From positions 1 to 64,000 of the forward strand of contig JBKQHQ010000041.1 of the NCBI GenBank assembly GCA_052148715.1: 64,000 nt of DNA, in the 5' to 3' direction. This document shows positions 33,526 to 41,831 of the stretch, in pieces. The position numbers were made by a program, and so were the translations under genes. This stretch comes from JBKQHQ01 sp052148715 (GTDB lineage Bacteria > Pseudomonadota > Alphaproteobacteria > Rhizobiales > Xanthobacteraceae). The notes beneath the pieces are model-generated. The model searched no databases. It saw only the letters and a list, made by a program, of their open reading frames with translations, and was not told where the DNA came from. Position 1 is the first letter of the stretch. Every line of letters begins with the position of its first letter.

Positions 33526-35181
33526 ATGAGCATTCCGGTTCGTCGTGGACGCGAAGTTACGGCCGAGAGGGGCATCACGTTGCGCTGCAAGGGGTGGCGG
33601 CAGGAGGCCATCCTGCGGCTGCTCGAGAACAACCTGGAGAACGCCGAGGATCCGGACAATCTCGTCATCTACATGTCGATCGCACGCGCCGCGCGCGATT
33701 GGGCGAGCTTCGATCGCATCGTCGCCACCCTCGCCGGCATGGACGAGGACCAGACTTTCGTCATTCAATCGGGCAAGCCGATCGGCGTCTTCCCCGGCCA
33801 AGCGACGACCCCGCTCGTCATCATGGCGAGCGGAAATATCGTCGGCGAGTGGAGCCAGGAGGAAAATCGCCGCCGCCTCGACGACATGGGGCTCACGATC
33901 ATGCCCGGCATGACCGCCGGTGCCTGGCAGTACATCGGCAGCCAAGGCATCCTGCAGGGCACCTACGAAACCTTCATGTCGGTCGCCCGCACGCATTTCG
34001 GCGGGACGCTTGCCGGGCGCCTGTTGTTGACGGCGGGCTGCGGAGGGATGAGCGGCGCTCAGCCGTTGGCCGGGAAGCTCGCGGGGGCCGCGACACTCGT
34101 GGTGGAGGTCGATCAGGCGCGCATCGACCGGCGCATCGCTACCGGGTATTGCGACGCCTCGACGGATGACCTCGAGGAAGCGGTGAAACGCTGGACGGCG
34201 GCGCGCGACGCACGCCAGCCGTTGGCCCTCGCTCTGCGCGCGAATGCGGCGGAGGTGCTGCCCCTTCTGCTCGAGCGCGGCATCCTCCCCGACATCGTCA
34301 CCGATCAGACCTTTCCCGATCCGCTCAAGGGCTACGTGCCGGCGGAGCTTTCGCCCGAGGAGACGCGTGCGATGCGCGAGGCTGATCCGGAACGCTTGAT
34401 CCGGCTCGCGCGCCATTCGGTCGCGCGGCACGTCAGGGCGATGCTGGCGTTCCAGAAGCGCGGCGCGATTGTGTTCGAATACGGCAACGGCATTCGGGCC
34501 GAGGCCAAGAGCAGCGGTGTCGAGGATGCGTTCGCTATGCGATCGTTCGTCGATTTGTACATCCGGCCGCTGTTCTGCCAGGGCATCGGTCCGTTCCGTT
34601 GGATCGCGGTGTCGGGAAACCCGGCCGACATCCATGCCATCGACGAAATGATCCTGCGGACGTTCTCCTCCAACCATCCGATCGTTTCCTGGATCGAAAA
34701 GGCGAGGGACCACGTCAAGTTCACGGGCTTGCCGGCACGCATCGGCTGGCTCGGCTACGGCGAACGCAGCCGGTTGGCGCTGATGGTCAACGACGCGGTG
34801 CGGGATGGCGCTATCTCCGCTCCAATCGCCTTCACCCGTGATCACCTCGACTCCGGCTCGGCGGCGATGCCGCATCGGGAGACAGAGAACATGCGCGACG
34901 GGTCCGACGCCATTGCGGATTGGCCGCTGCTGAACGCCTTGCTCAATTGCGCGTCGGGCGCCGATCTCGTTGCCATCCACGGCTTGGGCGGGCGCGGCGT
35001 CAGCGCGGGCGTCACCATCGTCGCCGACGGCACACCGTCCGCGGCCGAGCGATTGCACCGCGTGCTCGACGGCGACACCGGCATCGGCGTGCTGCGCCAT
35101 GCCGATGCCGGTTATGACCTCGCGCTCGAGCAAGGCGAGCGCACCGGTCTCTCGCGCACCGTCGCCTCCGGACTCAGGTGA
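33526..35181 (+). CDS. Urocanase-family hydratase, copy 2
   Basis: The 551-residue urocanase-like protein has GMTAGAWQYIGSQGILQGTYE, GGMSGAQPLAG (Ser where HutU and copy 1 have Gly), YIRPLFCQGIGPFRW, RDHLDSGSAA and MRDGSDAIADWPLLNALLN. It departs further from HutU than copy 1. The TDQTSAHDP segment is TDQTFPDP, the glycine loop before the last strand is shortened to IHGLGGRGVSAG, and the RICWLG Cys is Gly407. GGAGG lies eight bases before the ATG. It is the last gene of the ubiD-importer operon; 70 bp later the insertion sequence begins. It is probably a hydratase for a modified urocanate different from that of copy 1. Confidence 0.87.
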   Translation: MSIPVRRGREVTAERGITLRCKGWRQEAILRLLENNLENAEDPDNLVIYMSIARAARDWASFDRIVATLAGMDEDQTFVIQSGKPIGVFPGQATTPLVIMASGNIVGEWSQEENRRRLDDMGLTIMPGMTAGAWQYIGSQGILQGTYETFMSVARTHFGGTLAGRLLLTAGCGGMSGAQPLAGKLAGAATLVVEVDQARIDRRIATGYCDASTDDLEEAVKRWTAARDARQPLALALRANAAEVLPLLLERGILPDIVTDQTFPDPLKGYVPAELSPEETRAMREADPERLIRLARHSVARHVRAMLAFQKRGAIVFEYGNGIRAEAKSSGVEDAFAMRSFVDLYIRPLFCQGIGPFRWIAVSGNPADIHAIDEMILRTFSSNHPIVSWIEKARDHVKFTGLPARIGWLGYGERSRLALMVNDAVRDGAISAPIAFTRDHLDSGSAAMPHRETENMRDGSDAIADWPLLNALLNCASGADLVAIHGLGGRGVSAGVTIVADGTPSAAERLHRVLDGDTGIGVLRHADAGYDLALEQGERTGLSRTVASGLR

Positions 35182-35251
35182 CGCTAGCGAGAACAAGACC
35201 CGGACCGACAGTGACCGCGACATACCCGCCCCGCGCGGCCCCGTCATATCT

Positions 35252-36522
35252 CAGGGGAATCGGGTGAAGAGATCATGCGGCAATGAGGGTTGCGAGGAAG
35301 TCGTCGTCCCACGCGGCGACTTTGCGTTTGAGGCGCAGAGAGTCTTTTCCTGGGGCTATTCGGATCAGATTGTGCGCCATGTGCTTTAGAGTTGTGAAGT
35401 TGGCGGGAGCATGATCGGTGCGGACGCGGCATTCGTCGTCGCGAAAGACCATGTCCATCACCCAGTGTAGGCTATTCTCAATCGCCCAATGGCTGCGGAT
35501 AGGCGGTCCCAGTTGGTGCGCGAGCCACACTAAGGACGTGATGTAAAAGCGCGTCTCCCGCTCGATCTTGTTGGTATCCGGGCTTGACCCGGGGATTTCG
35601 CGGGTGCTCTCGACCATGACGACGCCTCGCAATCCGGGCCAATCGTGGCGCTCCTGCAGCCAATCCACATCATGGATCACGGTGTAGGTTCTGGTTTCGA
35701 TGCGGCCGTGATCGCCGTCGACTGTTTGATGCCGGCTGACCTTTGTATCCTTGAAGTCGTTGGACTTTTGCTCGGCGGCAAAAACCTCGACATCCTCGCG
35801 CAGTGAGCCTTGATTGCCTTTGAGCGCGAGGATGTAGTCGGCCTTCTTATCCAACACTTTCTGAGCGATCTCGCGCTGGCAGCCCATCGCGTCGATGGTC
35901 ACGATGGCGCCCTCGATCGTCATCATATCGAGAAGCGCAGGGATCGCGACGATTTCGTTCGACTTTTCCGCCACTTTGACCTGCCCGAGCACGAGGCGCT
36001 GGCGCGTCGCGAAGGCCGAGACCATGTGGATCGGCGCCTTCGCGCCTTTCTTCTGGTAGGAACGGCGCAGCGTCTTGCCATCAATGGCGATGACATCCGC
36101 CGACGCTCCGGTCAGCGCCACGACCCAGGCCACGAAGCAGCGCTGGAATTGCTCGGCGTCGAGCGTCGCAAATATATCGCCGAGGTGATCGTGCGAGGGC
36201 GTCCCATCGCGAAACGGCTGGAACCGGCGCAGAAGACCGAGTTTCTTCTCACCGAACCGCGCGATATCAACGAACGTTTCCGCCCCACCCAATACCGCCA
36301 GCAGACACAACAGCAGCACCTCCTCGAGCGGATAGGTGACTTTGCCGCGCTGACGCGGATCCGACAAATCCTTGAAATAACCCAGAAAAACAACAGCTTC
36401 GCTGATCGCCCCAAATGCCGCCGCAGCACTCTCCATCGCATCCTCCGCAAACCGAATCAGAGGATCACGACAGATTCAGCACTTCAGCCCTTTGTCACGC
36501 ACTTCTTCACCCGATCCCCCTG
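35252..36522. mobile_element. ISAs1-family insertion sequence
   Basis: The terminal inverted repeats are at 35252-35270 (CAGGGGAATCGGGTGAAGA) and 36504-36522 (complement of CAGGGGGATCGGGTGAAGA), 18 of 19 identical, enclosing one transposase gene; total 1271 bp. The flanks (ending ...CATATCT and starting TGGGTGTCAC) show no target duplication. This suggests a later deletion or recombination at one end, or ends slightly different from those drawn. Confidence 0.88.
35273..36436 (-). CDS. ISAs1-family transposase
   Basis: The 387-residue transposase has the N-terminal DDE_Tnp_1-associated domain (FGAISEAVVFLGYFKDLSDPRQRGKVTYPLEEVLLL) and the DDE core. The first Asp is in VIAIDGKTLRRSY, the second in IVTIDAMGCQREIA, and the Glu in the SHWAIENSLHWVMDMVFRDDECR block. 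The reading frame is intact and within the normal size range, so the element may still be active. It is the only gene of the element and reads opposite to both neighbouring operons. Confidence 0.95.
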   Translation of the reverse strand: MESAAAAFGAISEAVVFLGYFKDLSDPRQRGKVTYPLEEVLLLCLLAVLGGAETFVDIARFGEKKLGLLRRFQPFRDGTPSHDHLGDIFATLDAEQFQRCFVAWVVALTGASADVIAIDGKTLRRSYQKKGAKAPIHMVSAFATRQRLVLGQVKVAEKSNEIVAIPALLDMMTIEGAIVTIDAMGCQREIAQKVLDKKADYILALKGNQGSLREDVEVFAAEQKSNDFKDTKVSRHQTVDGDHGRIETRTYTVIHDVDWLQERHDWPGLRGVVMVESTREIPGSSPDTNKIERETRFYITSLVWLAHQLGPPIRSHWAIENSLHWVMDMVFRDDECRVRTDHAPANFTTLKHMAHNLIRIAPGKDSLRLKRKVAAWDDDFLATLIAA

Positions 36523-36602
36523 TGGGTGTCACGCCACGACCTCGACATCTTTTCGCGGTCCCCTCATGGGTGCCGTGCCACGCGCCGGTAAGGGAGGGCT
36601 CC

Positions 36603-39600
36603 ATGTTTGCTTGCGTTCGTGGCGGCGTCGTTGCCGCACTCTTGGCCATTTCCTCCTTGGCGCTTGTCTCATTCCCCACCCACGCCGCCGACAAGCCGTT
36701 TGTGCGTGACGACCTCGCCGACATGGCGATCAAGCTCGAAGCTCAGATAAAAAGCGAAGCCGGGCAGGTGACAAAACAGGCGGCGGTGCTGCGCAAGGAC
36801 GCCGACGCCGCGTTCCAGCGCAACGACCTGCGCTCCGGGATGCAAATCCTCGGCCAGCTCGTGACGGTCGCGCCCGAGGAAGGCGCCTCGTGGCTGCGGC
36901 TTGCCCGCGCCATCCTGCAGATCCGCGGGGCCGACGAGCGCGAGCGAACCGTGCTGTTGGAGCGGGCCTCCACGGCCGCCTACATCGCCTATCAGCGCGG
37001 CGCCAATCGCAACGAGGAAGCCGACAGCCTGACCGTCCTCGGCCGCACCCTGGCGGATCGCAAGATCTGGCGGCCGGCGCTCGACGCGCTGCGGCTCTCA
37101 CTCGAGCTGCGCGAAACCGCCGACGTGCGTGCGCAATACGAACGGCTGCGCGAGGAGCACGGCTTCCGGCTGCTCGACTACTCGGTGGATTCGGACGCGG
37201 CCTCGCCGCGTGCCTGCTTCCAGTTCTCGGAGGAACTGCCGGGCAAACGAACGGACTTCTCCCCCTTCGTCGCCGTCGGCGGGCAGGACAAGCCGGCGCT
37301 GTCTGTCGACGAGAAGCAGCTCTGCGTCGAGGGTCTCAAGCATGGGGAGCGCTATGCGGTCACGCTGCGCGCCGGTCTCCCCTCGACCGTCCGCGAGATG
37401 CTAGGCAAATCGGCGGACTATACGATCTATGTGCGGGACCGTAAGCCGTTCGTGCGCTTTACCGGCAAGGCCTATGTGCTGCCGCGCACGGGACAGCGCG
37501 GCATTCCGGTCGTGAGCGTCAATACGCGCTCGGTGACGGTCGAGATCTATCGCATCGGCGACCGCAATCTGATCGATGCCGTGCTCGGGCGCGACTTCCA
37601 GCGCAATCTCGACCGTAACGAAGTGGACCGGCTTGCCGACGAACGTGGCCAGAAAGTGTGGAGCGGCTCGCTAGCCACGGAGTCGACCCTCAACGCCGAG
37701 ATGACGACCGCCTTTCCGGTCGATCAGGCGGTCGGCAATCTCACGCCTGGCGTCTACGTCATGGTGGCCGAGCCCGAGGGCCCAAAACCCGAGAACTACG
37801 AGGAACTGGCGACCCAGTGGTTCATCGTCTCCGATCTCGGCCTTGCCGCCTTCTCCGGCAATGACGGAATCCATGTGTTCGTCAACTCGCTGGCGAGCGC
37901 GGAGCCGCGGGGACAGATCCAAGTGCGGCTCATGTCCCGCAACAACGAGGTTCTTGCCACCCGTGCCACGGACGCCAACGGCCGGCTGCAATTCGAGCCG
38001 GGGCTGAGCCGGGGGGAGGGCGGGCAGGCGCCCGCCCTGCTGGTCGCTAGCGACTCCGGCGGCGATTACGCCTTTCTCAGTCTGAAGACGCCCGCCTTCG
38101 ACCTGTCCGATCGCGGTGTTTCCGGCCGCGCCGTTCCGGCTAGCCTTGACGCTTTTGTCTACGCCGAGCGTGGCGTCTACCGCACCGGCGAGATCGCCTA
38201 TCTGACGGCGCTGCTGCGCGACGCGAGGGGCGTCGCCGCGATCGGCGTGCCGCTCACGCTGGTCGTTGAACGTCCCGATGGGGTCGAATATCGCCGTGCC
38301 GTAATCGCCGACCAAGGCGTCGGCGGCCGTACCTTCGCCTTGCCGATCATCGCGACGGCTCCCACGGGAACCTGGCGGGTGCACGCCTTCACCGATCCGA
38401 AACTGCCGCCGGTCGGCGAGGCAAGCTTCATGGTCGAGGATTACGTCCCCGATCGGCTCGAATTCAGCCTGGAGTCTACGACCCAATCCGTCGCTAAGAC
38501 GGAGCCCGCCGATGTTACCGTGGAGGGCCGGTACCTTTACGGCGCGCCGGCGTCTGCCCTCGAGCTGGAAGGCGAGCTTGTCATCGCCGCCGCCAAGGAG
38601 CGGGCAGGCTTTGCCGGATATCAGTTCGGCCCCGCCGATGAAGAGGTGACGAGCGAGCGCACGCCGCTTGCGGATTTGCCGCAGACCGACGCCGCCGGCA
38701 GGGCGAGCTTTCCCGTCAGCCTCGACAAGGTGCCGACCTCGAGCCGCCCGCTCGAGGCGCAGATCACGGTGCGCATGGCGGAGCCCGGCGGCCGTGCGAT
38801 CGAACGTCACCTGAACCTGCCGGTGCGCCCGAACGGGCCGATGGTCGGGGTCAAGCCCCTGTTCTCCGGCCGCTCGCTCGGTGACGGCGAGGTGGCGAAT
38901 TTCGACGTGGTGATCGCGGGGGCAGACGGTCATGCGCTCGACCTTTCGGGGGTGCGCTATGACCTGCTGCGGATCGATACCCGCTACCAATGGTACCGAA
39001 AGGAAGGCAGCTGGGAGTACGAGCCGATCAAATCGACCAAGCGCGTGGCCGATGGGCGGATCGACGTGACGGCCGATAAGCCGGCGCGCATTTCGCTTCC
39101 CGTCACCTGGGGGCGCTATCGGCTTGACGTGTCGGCGCCCCAGCGCGGCGGCCCGGAGACCTCCGTGACCTTTGACGCCGGCTTCTATGCGGACGCCGGC
39201 GCCGACACGCCCGATCTCCTCGAGCTCGCGCTCGACAAGCCCGAATACCGCTCGGGCGAGACGATGAACGTTGCAGTGACCGCGCGCACGGCCGGCAAGG
39301 TAACTCTCAACGTGATCGGCGATCGGCTGATCAGCACCATGACCGCGGACGTCAAGCCGGGCGTCACCAAGCTATCGCTGCCGGTTGGGCGCGATTGGGG
39401 CACCGGCGCCTACATGGTCGCGACCTTGCGCAGGCCGCTTGATACGCAGGCGCAGCGCATGCCGGGCCGGGCGATCGGTGTGCAATGGTTCACGATCGAT
39501 CGCAGCGCTCGCACGCTCGGCGTTGCGATGCGGCTGCCCGACCTGATCCGCCCCAACAGCACCTTGCGGATCCCGGTCAAGGTCGACGGCTTGGCCGCCA

Positions 39601-41831
39601 GCGACGAGGCGCGGATCGTGGTTGCAGCCGTCGATGTCGGCATCCTGAATCTCACGAACTACAAACCTGCGGCGCCTGACGATTATTATCTTGGCCAGCG
39701 CCGGCTGACCGCCGAGATCCGCGACCTGTATGGGCAATTGATCGACGGCATGCAGGGCACGCGCGGGCAAATTCGCACCGGCGGCGACGCCGGCGCCGAG
39801 CTCCAGGGGAGCCCACCGACGCAGAAGCCGCTGGCCCTTTATTCAGGCCTCGTGACCGTCGGCGCCGACGGCACCGCCCAGGTGAGCTTCGACATTCCTG
39901 ACTTTGCCGGCACCGCGCGCGTGATGGCGATCGCCTGGAGCAAGGACAAGGTCGGGCGCGCGGTCGGCGATGTCGTCATCCGCGATCCCGTGGTGGTCAC
40001 GGCGACGCTGCCGCGCTTTTTGTTGACCGGCGATCTCAGCACGATCCAGATCGATCTCGACAATGTCGAGGGCCAAGCCGGCGCCTACGATTTGCACGTT
40101 AAGGCCGACGGCCCGTTCACCATCGGCGCCGAGAAGGGAAACGGGCAAGCCCTCGCGCTTGCTTCCAAGCAGCGGTGGAAAGAATCGGTGCCTATCACCG
40201 CGACCGCGGCGGGAACCGGGACCGTGGCGGTTCGTGTCACCGGGCCCGGCGGCTTCCAGCTTGAGCGCAGCTACGTGCTCACGGCCAAGCCGGCTACACA
40301 GATCTTGGCGCGCCGCACCGTCAAACCGATCGCCAAGAACGAGAGCTTGACGCTGTCGAACGATTTGTTCGCCGACCTTGTGCCGGGGACGGGGAGCGTC
40401 GCGGTGTCGATGGGGCCGTCGACGGCGCTCGACGCCGCCGCCTTGCTCAAGGCGCTCGATCGCTATCCGTTCGGATGCTCGGAGCAGATCACCAGCCGCG
40501 CGCTGCCGCTCCTCTATGTCAACGACCTCGCCGCCGAGGCGCATCTCGCGCTCGACGGCGCGGTGGATCAGCGCATCCGCGATGCCATCGACCGCGTGCT
40601 GGCCCGGCAGGGCTCGACCGGCGGGTTCGGACTGTGGTCGGCTGGCGGTGACGATGCTTGGCTCGATTCCTACGTCACCGACTTTTTGACGCGGGCGCGC
40701 GAGCGGGGCTTCACCGTCCCTGAGACTGCGTTCAACCTGGCGCTTGATCGGCTGCGCAATTTCGTCGCCAACGCCCCCGAGCCCGGCAAGGATGGTGGGC
40801 GCGATCTGGCCTATGCGCTCTATGTCTTGGCGCGCAACGGCGTCGCGCCGGTCGGTGATCTGCGCTACCTCGCCGACGCCAAGCTCGGCGCACTCGCAAC
40901 GCCGATCGCCAAGGCCCAGGTTGCCGCCGCCCTTGGGCTTCTCGGCGACCGCGCCCGCTCGGACCGCGTCTACGCGGCCGCACTCGAAGCGATCTCGCCC
41001 ATGCCCAAGCCCGAATTCGGCCGCGAGGACTACGGGTCTGCTTTGCGCGATGCGGCCGCCTTGGTGACACTGGCCTCGGAAGGGAACGCGCCGCGCCCGA
41101 CGATTGTTGGGGCGGTGCAGCGCATCGAGGCCGCGCGCGCGCTCACCCCGCTGATCTCGACGCAAGAGGAGGCCTGGCTCATCCTCGCGGCACGGTCGAT
41201 GGCGCGGTTCGGCGGCAACGTGGCGCTCGATGTGGATGGCCAGGCGGTGCAGCGCCCGCTCTACCGCACCGTCCGTGCCAGTGAACTGCAAGCCAACCCG
41301 CTCAAGATAACGAACCTCGGCGAGGACACGCTGCAAGCTGTTGTTTCAGTGACGGGCGCCCCCGTGCTCCCGGAGCCTGCGGCGGAACACGGTTTCAAGA
41401 TCGAGCGGCTCTATTACACGCTCGACGGCGATCCGGTGGACGTTGCCAAGGCGACGCAGAACCAACGCTTCGCCGTCGTCTTGCGTGTCACCGAGCCGCA
41501 ACCGCAGTTCGGCCGGATCATCGTTTCCGACTATCTGCCGGCCGGGTTCGAGATCGACAATCCGCGCCTGGTTTCGTCCGGCGATACCGGAATGCTCTCC
41601 TGGATTTCGGAAGCGGTCGAGCCCGTCTATTCCGAGTTCCGCGATGATCGCTTCAGCGCAGCGTTTGAGCGCAAGGGCGGCGATCCGGCGGTCTTCACGG
41701 TCGCCTACGTGGTAAGGGCGATTTCGCCGGGCAAGTATGTGCTGCCGCAGGCCTATGTCGAGGACATGTACCGTCCCGATCGGTACGGCCGCACCGGCAC
41801 CGGATCGGTGGAGGTCGAAGCGGCGCTATGA
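36603..41831 (+). CDS. Bacterial alpha-2-macroglobulin (YfhM-like), thioester-containing
   Basis: The 1742-residue protein starts with a signal peptide (VVAALLAISSLALVSFPTHAADK) and is a periplasmic protease trap. Family features are the MG-domain segments (YAERGVYRTGEIAYLTALLRD; EYRSGETMNVAVTART), the bait-region neighbourhood (NYKPAAPDDYYLGQRRLTAEIRD) and the thioester motif YPFGCSEQ with Cys1292, so the covalent trapping chemistry is present. A helical TED domain follows and the C-terminal SDYLPAGFEIDNPRL receptor-like domain ends the protein. GGGAGGG precedes the ATG. An upstream in-frame extension begins inside the IS end and is rejected. The next gene, pbpC, overlaps by 4 bp, the usual partnership protecting a damaged envelope. 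Confidence 0.95.
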   Translation: MFACVRGGVVAALLAISSLALVSFPTHAADKPFVRDDLADMAIKLEAQIKSEAGQVTKQAAVLRKDADAAFQRNDLRSGMQILGQLVTVAPEEGASWLRLARAILQIRGADERERTVLLERASTAAYIAYQRGANRNEEADSLTVLGRTLADRKIWRPALDALRLSLELRETADVRAQYERLREEHGFRLLDYSVDSDAASPRACFQFSEELPGKRTDFSPFVAVGGQDKPALSVDEKQLCVEGLKHGERYAVTLRAGLPSTVREMLGKSADYTIYVRDRKPFVRFTGKAYVLPRTGQRGIPVVSVNTRSVTVEIYRIGDRNLIDAVLGRDFQRNLDRNEVDRLADERGQKVWSGSLATESTLNAEMTTAFPVDQAVGNLTPGVYVMVAEPEGPKPENYEELATQWFIVSDLGLAAFSGNDGIHVFVNSLASAEPRGQIQVRLMSRNNEVLATRATDANGRLQFEPGLSRGEGGQAPALLVASDSGGDYAFLSLKTPAFDLSDRGVSGRAVPASLDAFVYAERGVYRTGEIAYLTALLRDARGVAAIGVPLTLVVERPDGVEYRRAVIADQGVGGRTFALPIIATAPTGTWRVHAFTDPKLPPVGEASFMVEDYVPDRLEFSLESTTQSVAKTEPADVTVEGRYLYGAPASALELEGELVIAAAKERAGFAGYQFGPADEEVTSERTPLADLPQTDAAGRASFPVSLDKVPTSSRPLEAQITVRMAEPGGRAIERHLNLPVRPNGPMVGVKPLFSGRSLGDGEVANFDVVIAGADGHALDLSGVRYDLLRIDTRYQWYRKEGSWEYEPIKSTKRVADGRIDVTADKPARISLPVTWGRYRLDVSAPQRGGPETSVTFDAGFYADAGADTPDLLELALDKPEYRSGETMNVAVTARTAGKVTLNVIGDRLISTMTADVKPGVTKLSLPVGRDWGTGAYMVATLRRPLDTQAQRMPGRAIGVQWFTIDRSARTLGVAMRLPDLIRPNSTLRIPVKVDGLAASDEARIVVAAVDVGILNLTNYKPAAPDDYYLGQRRLTAEIRDLYGQLIDGMQGTRGQIRTGGDAGAELQGSPPTQKPLALYSGLVTVGADGTAQVSFDIPDFAGTARVMAIAWSKDKVGRAVGDVVIRDPVVVTATLPRFLLTGDLSTIQIDLDNVEGQAGAYDLHVKADGPFTIGAEKGNGQALALASKQRWKESVPITATAAGTGTVAVRVTGPGGFQLERSYVLTAKPATQILARRTVKPIAKNESLTLSNDLFADLVPGTGSVAVSMGPSTALDAAALLKALDRYPFGCSEQITSRALPLLYVNDLAAEAHLALDGAVDQRIRDAIDRVLARQGSTGGFGLWSAGGDDAWLDSYVTDFLTRARERGFTVPETAFNLALDRLRNFVANAPEPGKDGGRDLAYALYVLARNGVAPVGDLRYLADAKLGALATPIAKAQVAAALGLLGDRARSDRVYAAALEAISPMPKPEFGREDYGSALRDAAALVTLASEGNAPRPTIVGAVQRIEAARALTPLISTQEEAWLILAARSMARFGGNVALDVDGQAVQRPLYRTVRASELQANPLKITNLGEDTLQAVVSVTGAPVLPEPAAEHGFKIERLYYTLDGDPVDVAKATQNQRFAVVLRVTEPQPQFGRIIVSDYLPAGFEIDNPRLVSSGDTGMLSWISEAVEPVYSEFRDDRFSAAFERKGGDPAVFTVAYVVRAISPGKYVLPQAYVEDMYRPDRYGRTGTGSVEVEAAL

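Noticed and set aside
19016..35181. An ergothionase or histidine ammonia-lyase gene in the cluster
   Set aside because: I looked for the Ala-Ser-Gly cofactor motif and lyase-family blocks in all frames of this stretch and saw none.
39843..41336. 497-codon open frame on the minus strand inside the macroglobulin gene
   Set aside because: The sense frame carries the thioester motif and C-terminal domains; the antisense translation is Arg/Gly-rich with no recognisable domain.
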